A DNA stretch of 64,000 bases from Nilaparvata lugens (GCF_014356525.2 NC_052518.1:30428213-30492212); one strand, 5' to 3'. Counted from the first letter of the stretch, positions 25,065 to 36,664 are shown. Numbers and translations: made by a program. Notes: a model not told the origin generated them from the letters alone.

Positions 25065-26127
25065 AGTGAAACTAGCAAGTCACCTAGACTTTTCGGTCAA
25101 CCTAAATTACACAAAACTAATGTTCCTATAAGACCAGTGGTATCTTTTGTTAATTCCCCCTGCTCTAAATTAGCTCACAAACTGAATAGCACCTTTCGGT
25201 CATTAACAGGTTTTCAACCAAAGTTTAGTATTAAAAATTCATTGAAGTTGGTCAACAATATAAAACATATTCCTGTTCTATCATCCTATAAACTTGTGTC
25301 ATTTGATGTTACTAATTTATTCACTAACATTCCGGTGGGAGAAAGTCTTGAAAGAGCTGAGGAAATAATGGAAGCCTCTATAAATGATCATACACTCAGA
25401 GAAGAACTGATAGGATTGATGAAGTTATGCACTCAGCATAATTATTTCAAATTTAACAATAGATTTTTTGAACAAAGAGAGGGGTTGGCAATGGGGTCAC
25501 CCCTCACCACTCCTAGCTGAATTATTTATGGATAAGTTAGAAAGTAGAATCATTGAAAATAGTCATTTCAAAGATAAAATTGTTTACTGGTTTCGATATG
25601 TTAATGATATTATTTGCTTATGGAAAGGAAGTAACATACAACTAGACAATTTTCTTTCCTATCTGAATGGATTACATCAGAGTATAAAATTCACTGTAGA
25701 GGTAGAACAGGATTGTGTATTGAATTTTCTAGATTTGAGAATAGATCATAGCACTGGTTTTCACAAGTTTTCTATTTTCAGAAAACCAACCTATACTGAT
25801 GTTATCATTCCTTTTCATTCCTGTCATCCTATTTCTCACAAACTTGCTGCTTTCAATAGTATGGTCTATAGAGCACTAACAATACCTATGAGCCATCATG
25901 ATTTTGATATTGAGATCACTAAAATTAAACAGATAGCTGTCACAAATGGGTATGAAGAAAGTATGGTGGACAGATTATTGAGTAAAATTAATAGAAAAAT
26001 TTCAATCAATTCTAGCTTTGTAGGCTCAAACTGTGAGGAGAAGACTTGGATAACAATCCCATATTTAGGCCTTGTATCTGATAAAATAGGTATAGTCCAG
26101 GCGCTGGCTTACATTGAGCATACATGA
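25065..26127 (+). pseudogene. Penelope-like element copy A, reverse transcriptase
   Basis: The frame from about 25,098 encodes PRLFGQPKLHK (Penelope RT block), then SYKLVSFDVTNLFTNIP (catalytic block with Asp), and GLAMGSPL (block B). A frameshift of one base near 25,500 moves the reading to the ORF at 25,468-26,127, which continues with LLAELFMDKLE and WFRYVNDIICLW. The catalytic box is YVND in place of the usual Y(V/A)DD, so the first catalytic Asp is replaced (25,597-25,608). The C-terminal FLDLRID and IFRKPTYTDV motifs are present. The 5' end is truncated. The element is dead by frameshift and by active-site change. Confidence 0.88.
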
Positions 26128-26398
26128 GAGAGGCAGAGAATTTGACTTCGGATTATTGTTAGGGGGTCTTTAGTGTATATGAAACTTGATGTCGTCACGT
26201 CTCAGGGTGGTCGACAGCTTGGGGGGAGGGGGGTAAGTTGTAAAAAACGCGCGTTTATAAAATCGCCTGTCCTGCAGTTACTATTCATAGTACAGCTTTT
26301 AATTTTCTCTCAATATCATGTACACATAACTGGCTTTCAATGTGGTCCTATATATTTTTGCGATAAACCGCATAGTTTTTCCGTAAAAAACTGATATT
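26096..26398 (+). repeat. 300-bp Penelope-associated segment, copy A
   Basis: From TAGTCCAGGCGCTGGC to TTTTTCCGTAAAAAA this sequence is repeated in inverted orientation at 31,157-31,453. In both places it joins Penelope-like coding sequence at the same base. It may be part of the pseudo-LTR of the element. Confidence 0.75.
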
Positions 26399-26524
26399 CC
26401 ATTGAGAGAGAATAATTATTCGATTTAGTTCAATGATCACTTTGGAATTGCGAAAGTCAAGTAATGGAGTAAGTTAAACAAATAATATAGGCTACCCCAT
26501 ATAGAGTACCGTGTAACAGGAGTA

Positions 26525-28199
26525 ATAGTATATTTCACACCTAGGGTCGAAAATGTACGTTTTCCGGCTCGAGATCGCGGTTGTCAAGTTCGAGACGAAG
26601 TCGAGAACTTGAAGCGTTCGAGAGCCGGAAAAACATTTTTGCCCGTGTTGCGAACACTATTTTTCGCCACACCAAAAAAAAAACTTCCCAATATTTATAA
26701 GAAATTGAAAAATTAATAAAATTCAAACAGCCTATTTTGATAGTTTGAATCTTGGTTATGACAACTTTTACTGTCAATTAATTTCAATATTACTAATTAA
26801 TAATTTACAATAGTGACCATATTTTTATACTATTAATATTTCGAATAATTGTTTGAATTTTTATAGCTCGAGCTTTGCGCCCGGTGCAATATCTCATGAT
26901 CTCATGGATAGATGGATGAATAGAATTTTCATTACTATTTTGAAATAATGTGATGAAAAAATTAATATAATTGCATATTTCACAGTTTTGTCTCAAAATA
27001 TATCTAAAAAATTGATTGAAATTTAAATTATGGTAACTAATATAAAAAATAGCTAATAAAAGTCGAAATTCATCGACAAAAAAAAATGTCATTGACCGAG
27101 ATTCGAACCTAGATCGTGTTTGTTTATCCACTGAGCTTTGGAGTTCTGTTGTGTTACGCCTTTACATTCTCGGCTATTGCGTGTTGTTGAACGTAGAGGT
27201 CTGACTGATGACTCTTAGCATACACGTAATACTGTAAACTAGACTTCTAAAAAAGTTTACTTCACTCCTAAAAAGCGTACAACCTTTGACTATAGAAAGA
27301 AGGTTGTTCTTTCTATAGAAGAAGGTTCTTTCTATAGTCAAAGGTACAACAGACTTTGGCTCATGACTTATATTATTAAAATTAATATTATTATCTGTTT
27401 CACAATAAAATTTTCACTCTGAATTAAGTCAGGTAACGTATGTAGGCTACTATAATATAGTGTATAGCGGCATATTAATTTGAAGCCGGTTTGCTGGCAT
27501 TTTCACAACAAAATATTGCTCTGAAATCATAGAGAAAACATTCGAAGATTCAATCTTGAGTGGGCCTAATGTTTTCTCTATATGGTTCAATATTAAAGAA
27601 AAATTATCTAAAAGTTTTAATAATGAATTACGGAAAAATTACTAGGAATTTTTTAGTCAAGGCTGAGTTTCACCAGTAGGCTTACCTTAAACTTCAGATC
27701 TCTGCTGTATTTTCTTGTTATTATAGTTGATTGTATTGCATTAAGAAGTGGAATTCGATAATAAAAAAGAAACAATTATTACTCTACCTCACTTTTAAAT
27801 ATTGATACAATTATTGTACTTTGATTTCAAATTCGATTCTTCACTTTTAAATACTTGCGATACGTACCTTTCTGACAATGGTCAATGCAGCCATTGTATT
27901 CATTGTTTGATATCAAAAACACAATAATAAATAAATATTAAATTATTAAACAGTAATTTATAAAATATATTATAGACATAATACCGCGATTCACGATACA
28001 TAATTATATAGATTATTACAGTCGTTATGAGATTATCTCTCTATGATTTTTGTGAGATCGGACACGATCAGCTGTTATTCAAGGTCATTTTACAGCCCTA
28101 GGGCCGTAAAGTTTTACCGGCCTGGTCGGAAAACAATCACTTTCGGCCTCCATATGACGCACGTAAACCAGCTCATTACATCCAAGTGTGGCGAAAAAT
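26525..28199. repeat. 1.5-kb repeat family, copy 3
   Basis: Same head, body and tail as the tandem copies at 19.8-22.7 kb, but carrying an extra stretch at about 27,190-27,420 and lacking about 40 bp near 27,890. The extra stretch includes a hairpin with perfect 20-bp arms (27,282-27,301 and 27,326-27,345). Confidence 0.85.
27078..27140 (-). other. tRNA-like Pol III promoter remnant inside repeat copy 3
   Basis: On the minus strand an A-box-like AGCTCAGTGG (27,137-27,128) is followed 18 bases later by a perfect B-box core GGTTCGAATC (near 27,109-27,100) and then by a T-run terminator (27,086-27,077). Spacing is too short for a tRNA with an anticodon arm, so this is a tRNA-derived relic. The other two repeat copies have the same region with mutated boxes. 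Confidence 0.45.
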
Positions 28200-28294
28200 A
28201 TTTTCTTAACCTAAATTTACAGTTGAATCACAAATAATGCCAATTACTCCCATGTGATATGACTAAATATTTCATTACAAAGGAAATACAACTC

Positions 28295-28477
28295 TAAAGC
28301 TGCGTTTACACCAAAGTTATTAAGGAGATGTTAATATAACTTAATCTTTATAGATACTATTAGATTGAACATAACTTATCATACATATGATGGACATATG
28401 TGTTTGCCAAGTTCCGTTCAATCTAATAGAATCTATAAAGATCAAGTTATTAACATTTTGGTGTAAACGCAGCTTTA
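28295..28477. mobile_element. MITE with TAAAGCTGCG termini
   Basis: The ends are exact inverted repeats (TAAAGCTGCGTTTACACCAA at the left; the right end reads TTGGTGTAAACGCAGCTTTA). The inverted similarity extends inwards through GTTATTAA and ATCTTTATAGAT-type words. Length is 183 bp including TA at each end, with no ORF. A Tc1/mariner- or Harbinger-derived MITE is likely. Confidence 0.88.
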
Positions 28478-31156
28478 TCAACTGATTTCTGTAACTTATA
28501 TCTACGAATAGATACTTTTCCTCTGGCTGAGTTTGACTGATTGTCTTGGGTGGTACTTGAATGAATGTGGAATGAGAGATATCTTTGTTGAATTTGAAAT
28601 ATTTGGAGAGAATACTGTTGGAAATCTATTGAGGGGAGATCAGTATAATTAAGGTGTGAGAGCAAGCAATCAATTCAATGAAACAACTACAAGGACTCAT
28701 GAACGGTTCAAATATGAGAGATTGTCAAAGTATATTTGAAAGAAGTCAGGAGCTATTTGTGGAGTTTTATTAGAATCAAAATCGATGACTACTTGAAATT
28801 TATGACTGATTATTGTAACATAGTTTAAATTATCTTAAATTGTATTCATGCTCATAAGGAAGGACTCTGGTATTGCACATAGAAAAGATCCCATACTTTT
28901 TTCATTCAATCACACAAACTATGTTATAAAGTCTGTGTTATATCTAGAAAATATAAAAAAAATACTCATAGAAGTAGAAAATAATTTCCAATAAGGAAAC
29001 ATTAACTCTATACAGTCAATACATTGACTCTCTGAGAATTTAATAAATGTGACAACTGACAACCGATCATGCTTTGGAGCAAACCCTCATTCGATCATCC
29101 AAAACAGTGATTGGAATAGCTAGTTCTTCAAAGGCTTTCCTAAAATGGCTGCTACTATATAAATAAATCTTCCATCAAAGATATTCTGTTCAAGTATGTT
29201 GACATCATTATGGATATCACTGGAGATTGTGAAGAAAGTCATCTAATGAAGTAAAACAAGAATAATGAGAGATGAGAATGATCTCCAGAAGCATAATCTT
29301 CTCAAGAGAACATAACATTTTTCTTCAAGACTCTGATGGACAATAGAATCTGCATAATGTTATCAATGGTCTGGAAGCAAGTGAAGAAGTGTGTGATTCT
29401 CTTTTGAACGTATAGAAAGAAATAGTTATTCGGTCTCCAACGATTTTTATCTGAACATAGTTGTAACAAATTGTAATAGTGTATTCTCACCTATATAAAG
29501 AAACAGAGTTCTTTCATTCTCCACGATGCAATCAAACAAAAATCCTAGTCTTAGTTAATTCTAGAACAAAAAGATCTGATCTCTGTATTTTAACTAGGTA
29601 GCTGTTTAAAGATAATTCAGCATTGAAGTTTTAGTGCAGCATGCATTTCTACAATAACCGCAATCTCTGTCAACATCTGATGGATATTTGAAAAAAACTC
29701 TTAATCTCACTTGGCCCATGAAATTGTAAGTGAAACTAGTTGTGGATTTGACTAAATCCCTAAATATCGTTGACAAATTCGCATAATGATGACATGGCTC
29801 TCCTGAATTCAACTCCTACTTCACTTTTCAAAACTTCAATACGCTGCAAGATTATGGAAACTTTGTGATGAGAAGAGTTATGAAAATTTTCAATAAAGAT
29901 GAAGTGATACAGGTGGACATAGCTTTTTATGTCTATGGTCTAAAATCAAACAAAGGTAGTGAACATATTAGAAGCAGCAGAGTAAAAGAATCACTTCAAT
30001 AATATGCTCTCCAAACCATCGAGACTTGATTTCTAAATCTGTGACAGAGATTTATTAATGTGACATCCAAGAATCTATAAAGGAATAATCCATACGTTAG
30101 CTACGTGCAGGAATACATACATTCATTCATTCATTTGTGGATAAAATTACAAATCATATAAATATGTTCGGGAAAGAATAACAGGCATGGCTCAAAACTA
30201 TTCGAATCCCAAATTTTGATACTGAGTAACTTGTTACCATTTCAAAACAGTCTGAACGGGAATACCATAATGGATGAATCAATCAAAAGTTAGTGAAATA
30301 TCATTATAATAATACTGTTAGAAATAATATGAAAGAATATTATTTAAATTTTCATTTCATTTTGATTTCACACATATCTATTATTATATTGGATATAATT
30401 TCTCAAAAGTTCACGACAACTGAAGATTCACGAAAGATTAACATTTTCATACTAAACATAATCATTATGATAATGAATGAATGATGAATTCCATTTCCAC
30501 CATGAAGAACTAAGAAATTCCACAAATATTTCTTGGAAATTAACTGACCACTATATCAAGTAAGCGTGGCCAGTGTGCAATTAATAATATAATTAGGCTG
30601 CAGCGCATCACAATAAATTAATTTGAGATAAAAACAATAGAACATAAACATATATAAATATTATCTTTATTCTATCCTAATATATTTCTTGAAACCCAAG
30701 TTTCGTTTATTTCAAACAGTCATTTCCTAGTTTCCTTGCAGAATGACATGAAGTTTGTAATTTTGACCATGATTAGTATATTATGATCAGAATTATCAAT
30801 TATGCAGGCTTGAGAGTTGAAAAATAGTGTTCATCGACCGAAAATACATAAGATAGCGTTCCTGAAATACATAATTTGAATGCATAGACTAGTAGGAGCG
30901 ATGCGATAGACAGGCCATTACGCGCATTAATCATGGGGGAGGACCGCGCCGCAGCGTAACAATGCTACTTATCCTCCTCCCACCGCCGCATCTATGATCG
31001 TAACCCCCAAACTATATATATCATTGGATTCAGCAAGAAACGGCCTATAACGTTTATTGTGAGTCTTTTCCTCTAAGTCGGCTAATCACTTGAATATTCG
31101 AGAAATAACAAAAAGTCCATAATAAAAAAATACATTTTTCGAGATATTTTATTTTT
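28478..31156. other. No gene seen
   Basis: AT-rich sequence with only short ORFs that resemble nothing I recognise. It lies inside the block that separates the two halves of the Myb/SANT-like gene. Confidence 0.4.
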
Positions 31157-32246
31157 TTACGGAAAAACTATGCGGTTTATCGCAAAAATGTATAGGATCA
31201 CATTGAAAGCCAGTTATGTGTACATGATATTGAGGAAAAATTAAAAGCTGTACTATGAATAGTAACTGCAGGACAGGTGATTTTATAAACGCGCGTTTTT
31301 TACAACTTACCCCCCTCCCCGCCAAGCTGTCGACCACCCTGGGACGTGACGACATCGAGTTTCATATACACTAAAGATCCCCTAACAATAATCCGAAGTC
31401 AAATTCTCTGCCTCTCTCATGTATGCTCAATGTAAGCCAGCGCCTGGACTAGTAGGGAATTGAAGAGGAATGGATTTCATGTTGCTTTCAAGACCAAACC
31501 GATTTTAAATAGTCTATTTAGCTGGAGTAAAGACAAAATTGATATTTGGGATAAAAGCGGGGTGTACAAACTTAAATGTGATGATTGTAATGCTTGTTAA
31601 GTGGGTCAGACTGGTAGAAGTTTCAAAAGTAGAATTAAAGAACACATCAGAGATTGGAATAAACAAAATGGGGAATCTAACTTTGCAGAACATTTGATAA
31701 CAAATAATCACAAGTTCACAGTTAAGGAGAATGTTGAGTTTCTGCATGTTAATAACAAAGGCAGATCTTTGAATATTCTAGAGGCTTTAGAAATAACAAG
31801 AGTAATTGAGGAAAATTCCCAGTATAGTTTAAATGACCAGATTCATTTCAACCAGTACAACACTACGAATTTAGTTTTATCATAAAATTGTAAGCATACA
31901 TTAGTCAATAGTTTTTCCATTTACATATTTGTTTTATTATCTTTCACACTTGTTTTCTTGGTTCTTATTTTGTACTCAAAGTAAATTTTATTATCATGGC
32001 GATTCTGTTGCTTAAGCCGCCATTTTGTCACACCGTTGAGGGGGAGGAGACTGTCTAGCTAGGCCAATGGCAGGCGTTCATGCCCTCGACCAATAGCAGT
32101 ACTCGCCTACTAGTATAAATTCTGCTGCTCTTGTATTTAGTTTTAGTTTATCAGAGATTGACAATCGTGTAATAACCGAAACCGGTCTTTCTAATTATCA
32201 ATAAATCAGTGGTTTTTTGACAATTTCTTAGTCTTTTTTCATTCAA
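31157..32246 (+). mobile_element. Penelope-like element copy B (nuclease part, RT missing)
   Basis: Positions 31,157-31,453 are the inverted copy of the 300-bp segment at 26,096-26,398. From 31,454 the plus strand encodes the linker before the nuclease (LKRNGFHVAFKTK ... WSKDKIDIWDKSGVYKLKC) and the GIY-YIG domain to the stop at 31,883-31,885, then the 3' non-coding end to 32,246. A TAA at 31,598-31,600 replaces the Tyr codon of the second half of the GIY-YIG motif, so the nuclease is dead by a stop at a catalytic-motif residue. The last 640 bp mirror 24,376-25,028. Confidence 0.85.
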
Positions 32247-32753
32247 CTTTTAAACAGATAATGGACAATCAAAACAAGACAGGACGAGGTGCGATTAAGT
32301 GGGAATTTTTTGACATGTTTCTAGAAATTTTTCACGAGGACAAGTCTGTCAACCTGGATAGGTCTTTAATAATTTCCTCATCACCCTTTCTATCTTCCCC
32401 TCATGCTGCATCCATAGACCGACAGACTCACCCAACTACATCATCATCATCATCTAAAACATTCACAGTCCTTACACCATCAACCCCAGCAATTCCCCCC
32501 CCCCCAACCTTCATCACCACCTAATAAAAGAGCACACAACAATTTGTCTCAAGAAGATGATGTGCAACCAAAAAGAACAAAATTCCAAAATACACGGCGG
32601 GTACGCTTGGAAAGGCAACGAAGAGATGCACTGAAGTTGGAAGAAGAAAGGGTGAATGAGTTAAAGAATCTTACGCTGGCTATTAAAGAAAGCAACAGAA
32701 TCCAGTCTGAGAGAAATGATTTGTTGAGAGAGTTTTTAAATAAATTAGGCTGA
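32247..32753 (+). pseudogene. Myb/SANT-like DNA-binding protein, 3' exon
   Basis: A possible 3' splice site (CTTTTAAACAG, ending near 32,258) opens a frame with KTGRGAIKWEFFDMF and FHEDKSVN, the segment that normally follows helix 3 of the SANT-like domain in this family. A Ser/Thr/Pro-rich region follows. A frameshift coincides with a run of ten C (about 32,495-32,504), after which the ORF resumes as 32,544-32,753 with KRTKF, a basic stretch and a C-terminal helix (RLERQRRDALKLEEERVNEL) of coiled-coil type ending FLNKLG. The C-run could be a sequencing error. It pairs with the 5' exon at 24,124. Confidence 0.65.
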
Positions 32754-32774
32754 TTTATATTTTATAAGTTGCCT

Positions 32775-33063
32775 CACTCAGTATACTTTAAACAGAAATC
32801 AGCTAATTGAAGTCCAAATCAATGGTACTGAGTGCGGCAGAGAGATCGGACGGTTTTAAAAGAGTCATAAAATAGTTAATTTTCCACACTTGACTGTCTC
32901 AAATAGTATTCCCTTGCGAACCTGATTGCATCAATAAATTTGTTTTTGATTGAAAATTTACTATTTTATGACTTTTTAAAACTGTCCTTCCTCTTTGCCG
33001 CACCCGTTATCATTGATTTGAACTTCAATTAGCTGATTCAGTTAAAAGTATACGGAGTAAGAC
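32775..33063. mobile_element. Small foldback MITE
   Basis: The arm from 32,775 (CACTCAGTATACTTTAAACA, then ATCAGCTAATTGAAGT) returns inverted at 32,955-33,063. Arms are about 105 bp with scattered mismatches; the centre is AT-rich. No ORF. Confidence 0.75.
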
Positions 33064-34445
33064 GAATCCCCGAGCAATAACAATTTCTAAAATAATTATT
33101 TCATCTCAATTCCAGTTTCAAAATTACGCTAATATTTTTCCCCCATTCGACAGTAAAGACTTTCTCTAAAAGCTATCCTGGTTGACAGACTTGTCTTCGT
33201 GAAAAATTTATAAAACATGTGAAAAATCCCATTTAATTGTCCCACTTGGTATTAAAGAAGATTAAACTTTATAATTTTAACTTTTAAAAAGCATGTAGTA
33301 TGGAAAATAGCTCGAATAGTTAAAATTAACAGATAAATTCACCAAGGCCCTAAATTGTAGAGTGAGTTAGCAAATTCTTGTTCAAATATTAATTATGAAT
33401 CATTGTAATAAAGTCTTAGTTTGAGAAATATTAATTGGAATTGCTGTCTAATGATGTAATTTTGAAACAAGTAATTGAATAGGTAACCGGATTGTTTACA
33501 GTGAATATTATGAAAAATTCGGCCACATCATCAATTGAATGACTACTACGATCTTCTAAGCGAGCATGGGCTCAGACTCTGGATTAAGCAAGAGAAACTT
33601 CATGCATAGATCACAATGCTACCAACTCCAGGGATGATCTTTTTCCAATCATTTATGAGTCAAAAATTACCGATCACTTCAAAACAATTGAAAGTTATTT
33701 GTAAATTTGTTCTTTTCATAGTCCAACTTGTGATATTTTACTTATTATTGACGAAGCCTATTGCTTACATTTTTGTAACGTTGTTTTATGGCCAATAAAA
33801 TTCTTGATTCTTGAATTCTAGGATTGCAAAATAATTTAAGAAATAGTGCAAATGGAACTGGAACACAGGAAATAAACGAGTGAATATATACATTAAAAGC
33901 TTGAAGAATAAACTACTGAATGAGGAGTGGATTCATGTTTTAGAAGATAATAATCCAGATACATCTTATGACACCTTCTTATCAACTTTAAAACATCATT
34001 ATACATGCATAATAATATCAAGTTTCGATTCAAATAAAAGTTTTGTCTCAATTAAAATGTTTTTCTTCATTTTTTAAATAAATTTCCATTGTTTTATTGA
34101 AAATTTAAAGCTAATTTTTGCTTTACCATCAAATGCTTTGCAACTCAAAATCTTACAATATTCCCATCTGGGAACTGGTGGATCATCCACTTTTCCAAAT
34201 TTTAGAGAAAATTAAGTTATATTATTTAGTCGCCAAACTTGTTTAATAGCAGTATTATTCCAAGTAAGTATTAATACTGTTATTAAATGAAAGTGCACTT
34301 CAAATAATATAAGATAGTTTTTAATAATAGCTAATTATATATTTTTTAAATTATGGTGAAGGCTCCATTACAATAGAGGTGCCTTTCATTATTACAGTAT
34401 ACAATTTAATGGAATTCAACACTGAGAAAATGTACAGTATTTATT
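33064..34445. other. No gene seen
   Basis: AT-rich sequence between the foldback and the viral element. A segment ending AATAAAATTCTTGATTCTTG at about 33,795-33,815 looks like a LINE 3' tail. Short ORFs have no recognisable content. Confidence 0.4.
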
Positions 34446-34564
34446 CCGCAGGCGTTACTTTTTTTTTTTTGGTAAGTGTGTTCTCCGAGAATATCTATAG
34501 TAAATTTAGTATGAACAAGCATTCCAAAAATGGCTATAGATATCCTCAGACCTATATCACTTGG
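34446..34564 (+). repeat. Left terminal inverted repeat of the viral element
   Basis: It reads CCGCAGGCGTTACTTTTTTT and continues through GAGAATATCTATAGTAAATT to CTATATCACTTGG. The inner 80 bases match the right repeat exactly; differences are confined to the T-run and the adjacent few bases. Confidence 0.92.
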
Positions 34565-34583
34565 TGTGGACAAATCATCATCA

Positions 34584-34895
34584 TCAATATCGGTACAGTT
34601 CTCTTAGGAAAATTCTATTTCCACTGACATTTAGTTCCCACGACCGAGAAAGAAAACTTTTAAGCTTATGCTTGTTTAGTACTAGAGAATACTCATTCGG
34701 CAATATGATAATTTCCTTAAAGTCCCCCTCACTATCAATATCTATAATTTCAAGGTGAATTTCACCATTATCGGGAAATGTTACATTTGTTACTCTAAAC
34801 CAATCAAAAGGAAAATGGTCAAATCCCCAATTGACTTGCTGGTCTGCATCAATTGAGAATTCATTAAAACTTGTGCAATCAAAATAAGCAGTCAT
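34584..34895 (-). CDS. Unknown 103-aa protein next to the left terminal repeat
   Basis: An intact minus-strand ORF ends 20 bp inside the left terminal repeat. The product is acidic in its middle (EIIDIDSEGDF), with many aromatic residues near the N-terminus (WGFDHFPFDWF). There is no signal peptide, membrane segment or Cys-rich region. I recognise no family. Its position at the extreme end of the element and its clean frame argue for a real viral gene. It reads outward from the promoter region at about 34,900-35,300. Confidence 0.5.
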   Translation of the reverse strand: MTAYFDCTSFNEFSIDADQQVNWGFDHFPFDWFRVTNVTFPDNGEIHLEIIDIDSEGDFKEIIILPNEYSLVLNKHKLKSFLSRSWELNVSGNRIFLRELYRY

Positions 34896-35296
34896 TTTCT
34901 CGTCTTATCAGTTCGAACGATTAGAACCAAATGACTCTCTCTCTCTCACACAAGCAGCAGACTGGCTTGTACCCAACTCGGGCCCCCCCTGGCACGTTGC
35001 CGCTTTTTCCTCTATTGCAAAAGCTATGTGAAAGAGAAATCAGTCGTGAGTTCCTTTTTAATCCGTCATTCGTATACTAGTGAAACCATTTGCCTCTCAC
35101 CGCGTAGCGATCTCTGCATTACGAATGACGAGTAAAGGATCATCTTGTTCTCCCCTTTGATCGGTCGTATGCTACTGCCAGTTTAAGTGAATCCATCATC
35201 CACCTCGGGCGGCCTTGTGAAGGTCGGGAGGGCGTTGCCCGGCCTTGACTGAGTGAGCGACCGAGTGATGTCAGCTTGTGCGTGCATACATCAAGC

Positions 35297-35305
35297 TATA
35301 TAAAA
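35297..35305 (+). promoter_or_regulatory. TATA box of a plus-strand leader transcript
   Basis: TATATAAAA sits in a GC-richer 400-bp region upstream of a set of exon-like segments. Transcription would start about 30 bases downstream, near 35,327, and feed the splice donors described below. Confidence 0.55.
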
Positions 35306-35326
35306 ACACATTTTTAATTTCTTATC

Positions 35327-35469
35327 ACTTAATGCAGCTTGCGTAGTGGAGAGTGATTGAGTGCACTTGTCTACACGTACTAGCGGAGAGAAACACATAG
35401 GAGACCTATCATAATTGGCGAGCACTGCATACTCCACAGAGGTTTAGCTCGACGCTAACATTATTGATT
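35327..35469 (+). other. Predicted non-coding leader exon 1
   Basis: It runs from the expected start site below the TATA box to a strong donor GTAAGT at 35,470-35,475. No long ORF is present. The prediction rests on splice signals only. Confidence 0.45.
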
Positions 35470-35575
35470 GTAAGTAAAATTTGTTACATTCTCATATTTT
35501 TGTGAAATAACACTAAATTGATTTTTATAATATATATTTGGTTACAGTTATTAAATATTTCATTGTTTTTCACAG

Positions 35576-35749
35576 CATTTTCTCACCTCACAACTCGGTC
35601 TCATAAGCAGTTGTGCTCTCGTGAGGGAAACTTACCTGCATCGAGAAAATCATAGCCGAGGAGCTAAGCTGGAACGAGGAGCTACCTGAACCGAGTCGAG
35701 GAGCTGAGAGAAGCATATCCGATTATTTCATTTCGTCAAATCAACACAT
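35576..35749 (+). other. Predicted non-coding leader exon 2 (duplicated module)
   Basis: It has a pyrimidine-rich acceptor TTGTTTTTCACAG ending at 35,575 and a donor GTAAGT at 35,750. It contains several CGAGGAGCT words. The intron sequence before it (TATATTTGGTTACAGTTATT) and the words at both exon edges (CATTTTCTCACCTC and ACAT|GTAAGT) recur in the module at 36,620-36,860. The downstream intron opens with an 18-bp perfect palindrome GAGAACAATATTGTTCTC. Confidence 0.5.
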
Positions 35750-35984
35750 GTAAGTTCATTTTTACTTAAATTTTCCTCTTCTCCGAGAACAATATTGTTC
35801 TCCATGTTAGATCCTTCAACATGGAAGTAAGAGGACCTCATTTTTCAAACATGAATCTTATCTTGTCAGTGTTTTCTATCATCAATGAGATAATGCATTT
35901 TAATATTTAACCAACCAGTAGCAAAGTTGATGCATTTCATTTATTTACAATATTGCACACATACTTGATTTTGATCTTTCTTTG

Positions 35985-36482
35985 TCAATCTTGTTCTAAG
36001 CCTGTTTCATCTGAAGAATCTCGTAAAAAATTCCAGATAAGTTTATTTAATTGTTCTTTTGTTGAATGAGCATTGTTTTCTATTATAACCTTCTTAATTC
36101 TATTGATAGAGTGTGTAAGGATTGTACACACACATGAGCCTGGGATATCGCCATTCTCCCAGAATTTATCATATGATGTACCATATAAATCACAAACAAG
36201 AATATGATTATAGTTATCACTATGCCAAACTCCTAATTTTTCATAATCTCTCACAAAAGTTAAATATTGTAGATTTGTCCATCCTTTTTCTGCTAACTGG
36301 TCCAATATATCTAGGTGCATGTCCAAGAGTTCACTTAATTCATATTGATATCTCATTTTTTCTAAAGGAACAGAATGGTATTCACTTAATTGATTAAAAT
36401 GTCTATCTATAATGAATTGAACGCACAAATCTGAAGACTTTAACTCAGACTCCACTGATGCCGCACCAAACACATTATCCAT
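35985..36482 (-). CDS. Unknown 165-aa protein, possible helical (death-fold-like) N-terminal half
   Basis: An intact ORF on the minus strand, inside the predicted leader intron of the polymerase transcript. The N-terminal half is predicted helical, with ELSELLDMHLDILDQLAEKG followed by NLQYLTFVRDYEKLG. That resembles the way death-effector domains alternate LL..L...G with nL.fLr, but this is weak, by-eye similarity. The second half has a GTSYDKFWENGDIPGSCVC segment and a final amphipathic helix. No membrane segment is present. Its neighbour on the same strand is the BIR protein, so a role in blocking host cell death is conceivable but unproven. Confidence 0.5.
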   Translation of the reverse strand: MDNVFGAASVESELKSSDLCVQFIIDRHFNQLSEYHSVPLEKMRYQYELSELLDMHLDILDQLAEKGWTNLQYLTFVRDYEKLGVWHSDNYNHILVCDLYGTSYDKFWENGDIPGSCVCTILTHSINRIKKVIIENNAHSTKEQLNKLIWNFLRDSSDETGLEQD

Positions 36483-36664
36483 CTCAGTACAGTAGCTTGA
36501 TGTTGTATCAGCAAAGACAAGATCACTACTAACAGATTAGCTTGCTCTAGCTTATTATTATTATTATTATGAAAAGCACACTCTAGCGATAATTTATTGT
36601 ACTTTATAGTACTCTACTTATATATATTTGGTTACAGTTATTAAATATTTCATTGTTTTCACAG

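Noticed and set aside
26096..26398. Hammerhead ribozyme, as expected in Penelope pseudo-LTRs
   Set aside because: A GAAAC word followed by GTC is present near 26,180-26,195, but I could not find the CTGANGA core at the right distance on either strand.
34439..34445. Six-bp target duplication of the viral element
   Set aside because: Left flank TTTATT and right flank TTTGTA agree at only the first three positions, so no duplication can be claimed.
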